From NCBI GenBank assembly GCA_028876695.1, contig JAGWRH010000403.1, positions 1 to 26,812 of the forward strand: a stretch of DNA of 26,812 bases, written 5' to 3'. The DNA comes from Acidobacteriota bacterium (GTDB taxonomy: Bacteria; Acidobacteriota; Terriglobia; Acidiferrales; UBA7541). The notes under the pieces were generated by a model. The model was not told the DNA's origin. It did not search any database and saw only the letters and a list, made by a program, of their open reading frames with translations. Every line of letters starts with the position of its first letter. Positions within the stretch are counted from its first letter, which is position 1. The position numbers and the translations under genes were made by a program. Shown one piece after another: positions 23,626 through 26,812 of this stretch.

Positions 23626-24962
23626 TTCGTCGCACTCTCGTTCCGCTGAATGTGCGCCCCGTCGCAAACGACGACGCGCACACGCCGCCCCAGCGCCTCA
23701 CCACGCTGCTCGATAGCCGTACCGTCGTCCCGTCGCAGCTCTCGAAAGCGCCTCCGCTCAATGGCAAGTCGTCGATTCCCGCGCACCTCCCGCTCGGCGT
23801 GCTCGTCAACCGCAGCCTGGTCCCGCGCGGCATGGAAGTGAAGCCGTTCGAAAAAATCGAGCATGCTTCGATGCTTCCTCTCGAAATCCTCGATTCGCGG
23901 ATGGTCGTGCCCGCCGATGTGAATCCCGTCACCGAAGAAGAGCTGCGGCTGGAAGAAAAGCCGCTGGAAGTGACGCCGGAACTGCGCGAGGTGATCCAGC
24001 CGGACATCTTCATCACCGGCGACGCCAATCTGCTGATCGGCCCGGAAGAGAAGCGCAGGACATCGGATGATGCGCTGAAGCTGACCCTTTCGATCCTCTT
24101 CCACGTCGCGGTGATTTTGTTGCTGATCCTTTCGCCCAAAATGTTTCCCTCGCACGAACCCACCGACGAACAAATCGCGCTCGCCAAGCGCCAATTGCAA
24201 TGGATCTATACGCCTCCTCCCGCGCCGCGCGTTCAGCCGAGCCCGAAAATCCGCATCAGCCCGAAAGTGCTGAACAGCGTGGCGCCGCCGGTCGTTCAGC
24301 CGCCCGCGCCGCCCGTTGAAAAACCGGCAACGCCCGAGCCTCCCAGGTCCGCTCAATTGCCGCCGGAACCGACGCCGCAAAACATGCAGCGCCAGCCGCA
24401 GCAGGCCAATCCTCCGCCTTCGCAGCTCGAGGCGGTCCAGCCTCCGGTGCCGCGCGCTCGCCCGCATCTAAATTTGGGCCTCTCCAACAATTCGCCGGGG
24501 CAGGAGATTCAAAATCAGATGCAGGACGCTATTCGCAGCGGCCACTCGCAAGAGGGATACTACGGCGGCGCTCCGGCCGCGCCCGGCGCCGGCGGCCCTG
24601 GAATGGGTCAGGGTTATCAGATCCTTTCCGATACCCAGGGCGTGGACTTCACCAGCTATATCCAGCGCCTGCTGGCCACCCTGAAGCGCAATTGGGTCGC
24701 CGTCATGCCCGAATCCGCGTATCTCGGCGACAGGGGCATCGTGTACACCACCTTTCAAATCAATCCAGATGGAAGCGTTCCGCCGCCAGACCCGATCCTC
24801 GAGCGCACTTCCGGCAAGCTGCCTCTCGATAACGCTGCCATGTCCGCGATTCACGCTTCGAATCCTTTCGAGCCTTTGCCCGCCGCGTTTCACGGGCCGT
24901 ATCTGCGGCTCCGAATCGTGTTTCTATACAACGTCACTCCCGCACAGGCCGGCTTGCCGTGA
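23622..24962 (+). CDS. TonB-like energy transducer with long cytoplasmic repeat domain
   Basis: A single transmembrane helix at about 152-171 (LKLTLSILFHVAVILLLIL) is followed by a Pro-rich periplasmic linker (about 190-290) and a TonB-type C-terminal domain (YIQRLLATLKRNWVAVMPES ... GIVYTTFQINPDGSVPPPDP ... LRIVFLYN). Such proteins pass proton-motive force from ExbB/ExbD to outer-membrane receptors or other envelope machines. Unusually, about 150 residues precede the helix, on the cytoplasmic side. They contain four related units spaced about 30 residues apart: RRTLVP (3-8), LLDSRTVVP (29-37), LVNRSLVP (61-68) and ILDSRMVVP (89-97). No exbB or exbD is in the window. It is 446 residues long; the ATG start overlaps the upstream stop. 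Confidence 0.82.
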   Translation: MIRRTLVPLNVRPVANDDAHTPPQRLTTLLDSRTVVPSQLSKAPPLNGKSSIPAHLPLGVLVNRSLVPRGMEVKPFEKIEHASMLPLEILDSRMVVPADVNPVTEEELRLEEKPLEVTPELREVIQPDIFITGDANLLIGPEEKRRTSDDALKLTLSILFHVAVILLLILSPKMFPSHEPTDEQIALAKRQLQWIYTPPPAPRVQPSPKIRISPKVLNSVAPPVVQPPAPPVEKPATPEPPRSAQLPPEPTPQNMQRQPQQANPPPSQLEAVQPPVPRARPHLNLGLSNNSPGQEIQNQMQDAIRSGHSQEGYYGGAPAAPGAGGPGMGQGYQILSDTQGVDFTSYIQRLLATLKRNWVAVMPESAYLGDRGIVYTTFQINPDGSVPPPDPILERTSGKLPLDNAAMSAIHASNPFEPLPAAFHGPYLRLRIVFLYNVTPAQAGLP

Positions 24963-25051
24963 AGATTCCGCGCACCCAAGTCGCCGGAACCATCCTTCTG
25001 GCGGTGGTGGTGCTGGCAATTCTGCTGCTGCGATTTTGGGCTCATGGATAG
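24959..25051 (+). CDS. 30-residue single-pass membrane peptide, overlapping both neighbours
   Basis: GTG at 24959 overlaps the TonB-like gene's TGA (GTGA), and TAG at 25049-25051 lies 8 bp inside miaA (ATG at 25044). The product begins MKIPRTQVAG, continues TILLAVVVLAILLLRFW and ends AHG: a basic start, one hydrophobic helix and a Trp-His-Gly tail. Exact overlap with both neighbours, codon use like theirs and a clean membrane segment make it a credible gene in the lpx-miaA operon. It may act as an inner-membrane partner of the TonB-like protein. No family is known to me. Confidence 0.55.
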   Translation: MKIPRTQVAGTILLAVVVLAILLLRFWAHG

Positions 25052-25979
25052 CGCATCCGCGCGCCTGGTGGTGATCCTGGGGCCGACGGCTTCGGGAAAA
25101 TCGGAATTGGCCATCCGCCTGGCGCGCGAACTGAATGGCGAAGTTCTGGCCTGCGATTCCACGCAGGTCTACCGGCACTTCGATATTGGCACCGGGAAAG
25201 TCCCGCCGTCCGAGCGTTGCGGCGTCCCACATCACCTGATCGATCTCGTCGAACCGCATGAAGTGTTTACCGCTGGCGACTACGCGGCGCGAGCGACCAC
25301 CGCGCTCGCCGATGTGACCGCCCGACGCAAGCTGCCAATCATGACGGCGGGAACGGGACTGTACCTGCGCGCGCTGCTCGAAGGGCTTTCCGATGCGCCG
25401 GCCCGCTCCGAGGAGCTGCGCGAGCGGCTGCGACGCAGAGCGCGCGCGAAAGGTCCGCTTTATTTGCACGCGTTGCTCGCGCGCATCGATCCGGAATCGG
25501 CCCGGCGCATCGCTCCGCGCGATACGCAGAAGATTATCCGGGCGATCGAAATGCGCGTCCTGGCGGGAAAGGCCGTCGGCGAAATCCATCGCGCGGGCCG
25601 GAGGCCGCTTGAGGGCTACGCCATCGCGAAGATTGGTCTGAACCCGCCCCGCGCCGCGCTCTACCAGCGCATCCACGCGCGAGTGGAACGAATGATCGCT
25701 TCCGGATGGCTCGACGAAGTCCGCCGCCTGATCGCTCAGGGTGTGCCGCCCGACTCCAAGCCCTTCCAATTCATCGGTTACCCGGAATTGAAGCAAACTG
25801 CCGAAGGCCGCATGCCGCTCGAAGCGGCCGCCGAGTCGATCCGGCAGGCCACGCGAAATTACGCCAAGCGCCAGCTCACCTGGTTTCGCAAGGAAAGCGG
25901 CGTTCAATGGCTCGCTGGCTTCGGCGACGAACCCGCAGCGGCAGCCGAAGCTGTTCGTCTGGTCCGCGCAGCGCCCTGA
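25044..25979 (+). CDS. miaA: tRNA dimethylallyltransferase MiaA
   Basis: Transfers a dimethylallyl group to N6 of A37 in tRNAs that read codons starting with U. The P-loop GPTASGKS is at 13-20, followed by LACDSTQVYRHFDIGTGKVP (substrate DSxQxYR motif), HHLIDLVEPHEVFTAGDYAA, TAGTGLYLRALLEGL and the C-terminal FIGYPELKQ ... ATRNYAKRQLTWFRKE motif that contacts tRNA. The 311-residue product is of normal length and complete. The ATG at 25044 lies inside the small membrane ORF, so translation may be coupled. It is the last gene of the fabZ operon. Confidence 0.95.
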   Translation: MDSASARLVVILGPTASGKSELAIRLARELNGEVLACDSTQVYRHFDIGTGKVPPSERCGVPHHLIDLVEPHEVFTAGDYAARATTALADVTARRKLPIMTAGTGLYLRALLEGLSDAPARSEELRERLRRRARAKGPLYLHALLARIDPESARRIAPRDTQKIIRAIEMRVLAGKAVGEIHRAGRRPLEGYAIAKIGLNPPRAALYQRIHARVERMIASGWLDEVRRLIAQGVPPDSKPFQFIGYPELKQTAEGRMPLEAAAESIRQATRNYAKRQLTWFRKESGVQWLAGFGDEPAAAAEAVRLVRAAP

Positions 25980-26014
25980 ACGCTTGACGCTGCCGGCGCG
26001 CTGCTCTACGCTCG

Positions 26015-26620
26015 ATGATGCGGTGCCGTATGGCGAGTTCTGCTTCATCTCGTTCCGCCTCCCTGCATCCCTCCGATTGGCTGACCGCTGCGTATCGGCG
26101 CTTCTCCAACCAAGGCGTCGAATCCGTTCGCGTGGAGGCGCTGGCGCGCGACCTGAGAGTGAGCAAAGGAAGTTTTTATTGGCATTTCCACGGGCGCGGC
26201 GAGTTGCTCGATCGCATGCTCTCGCGCTGGGAAAGCGACGAACTCGCGTGGATCGAGGCGGAGGATGCCGCCACGCCCGCGGCCCGCTGGGCGCAAATCG
26301 TTGCCAAGACGGCCGGCCCGCGGCGGATTCGCAGCGAAGTGGCTCTGCGCGGCTGGGCGCGCCGCGATCCGCGCGTGGCCCTGCGCGTGGCCGTGATCGA
26401 GCGCAAAAAAGCGGCGCTGATCGCGAGCGTGCTGCGCGAGGTGGGGTTCGCGCCGGCGGCCGCCGAAGGCTGGGCGGAAATCGTACTGATGGTTTGCCTG
26501 GGCTGGCTCGATCGTGCCACGCGCGACCGCGGCTTTGAGGCCGCAAGCCGCGGCCTTGGCGAGTTCCTTTCGGACGTGCTTCTTGCGGCTTCCTCGGGCG
26601 GCTCGGCGCTGCACAGCTAG
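26015..26620 (+). CDS. TetR family transcriptional regulator
   Basis: The N-terminal TetR DNA-binding domain is clear: AAYRRFSNQGVESVRVEALA, then RDLRVSKGSFYWHFHGRGEL with the recognition helix GSFYWHF, then LLDRMLSRWE. The C-terminal ligand-binding half (WAQIVAKTAGPRRIRSEVAL; RDPRVALRVAVIERKKAALI) is helical and Arg-rich, and the ligand cannot be guessed. The ATG at 26015 is used; an ATG at 26030 (MASSASSRS) would drop five residues. It lies 35 bp after miaA in the same direction but looks functionally separate. No adjacent efflux or metabolic target gene is seen in the window. Confidence 0.9.
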   Translation: MMRCRMASSASSRSASLHPSDWLTAAYRRFSNQGVESVRVEALARDLRVSKGSFYWHFHGRGELLDRMLSRWESDELAWIEAEDAATPAARWAQIVAKTAGPRRIRSEVALRGWARRDPRVALRVAVIERKKAALIASVLREVGFAPAAAEGWAEIVLMVCLGWLDRATRDRGFEAASRGLGEFLSDVLLAASSGGSALHS

Positions 26621-26762
26621 CCCGCCGCCGCGAACTGTGGCACACTCGAATTCTTGCAGGACTTGGCCGCCGCGCGCCGCAACCGCGCTCGCCTGAGGCG
26701 TTCCGCCCACAGCGCAAAATCAGCGTGCCGGGCATCCCATCGGAACCCGCGCGAAAGGGAAA

Positions 26763-26812
26763 ATGGATCCGCAATACATACGGAATTTTTGCATTATCGC
26801 GCATATCGACCA
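26763..26812 (+). CDS. lepA: Elongation factor 4 (LepA), first 17 codons
   Basis: The last 50 bases encode MDPQYIRNFCIIAHIDH, the nearly invariant N-terminus of LepA, a ribosome-bound GTPase thought to back-translocate or aid 30S biogenesis; the AHIDHGKST P-loop is cut by the window edge. AAAGGG lies just upstream of the ATG as a ribosome site. The gap from the TetR gene (26621-26762) contains no other gene that I can support. Confidence 0.9.
   Translation, partial: MDPQYIRNFCIIAHID

Noticed and set aside
21655..24467. Very long antisense open frames (670 and 677 codons) opposite lpxA-lpxI-Gfo-TonB
   Set aside because: They mirror the high third-position GC of strongly supported + strand genes, have low-complexity Arg/Ala-rich translations and no recognisable domain.
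24924..26804. 626-codon antisense frame opposite miaA, the TetR gene and the small membrane ORF
   Set aside because: Shadow of well-supported genes; composition is Arg/Pro/Ser-rich without domain signatures.

Overview
The window looks like a chromosomal segment of an Acidobacteriota bacterium. The reasons are a GC-rich sequence, a complete alternative complex III (ActA-F) joined to a caa3-type cytochrome c oxidase, LpxI rather than LpxH in a lipid A operon, and several uncharacterised genes of a kind I associate with that phylum. No database search was possible, so the phylum call is inference from gene content. No rRNA, complete tRNA, CRISPR array, transposase or phage structural gene is visible.

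Region 1 (1-1307): a short uninterpretable open frame at the left edge, then a beta-ketoacyl-ACP synthase on the + strand. Its catalytic Cys-His-His set is intact, but the first strand of the fold and a credible start codon are missing.

Region 2 (1414-14321, minus strand): a 13-kb respiratory operon, transcribed right to left in the order actC-actA-actB-actD-actE-actF-unknown membrane protein-SCO1-coxB-coxA-coxC-coxD. Alternative complex III oxidises quinol and reduces a c-type cytochrome. The oxidase has a cytochrome c domain fused to subunit II and an A2-type subunit I, so electrons can pass from quinol to O2 within one coupled unit. SCO1 supplies copper to the CuA site. actC stands first, ahead of actA, which is not the usual order. 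The 383-bp region upstream holds a possible promoter and a T-arm-like remnant of a tRNA.

Region 3 (14705-19153): a divergently transcribed secreted TPR/peptidase-MA protein. After it come an XRE-type regulator with a catalytically dead S24-like domain, an overlapping antisense hypothetical gene, a 27-residue peptide gene with a strong ribosome binding site, two hairpins, a multi-pass membrane protein and a translationally coupled membrane-anchored protein. The regulator/peptide/membrane-protein set is the best candidate here for an undescribed system.

Region 4 (19162-26812): a minus-strand M20 metallopeptidase. Divergent from it is a tightly overlapping + strand operon, fabZ-lpxA-lpxI-Gfo/Idh/MocA oxidoreductase-TonB-like protein-30-residue membrane peptide-miaA. 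It links fatty-acid supply, early lipid A synthesis, an envelope energy transducer and tRNA modification. A TetR regulator and the first 17 codons of lepA close the window.
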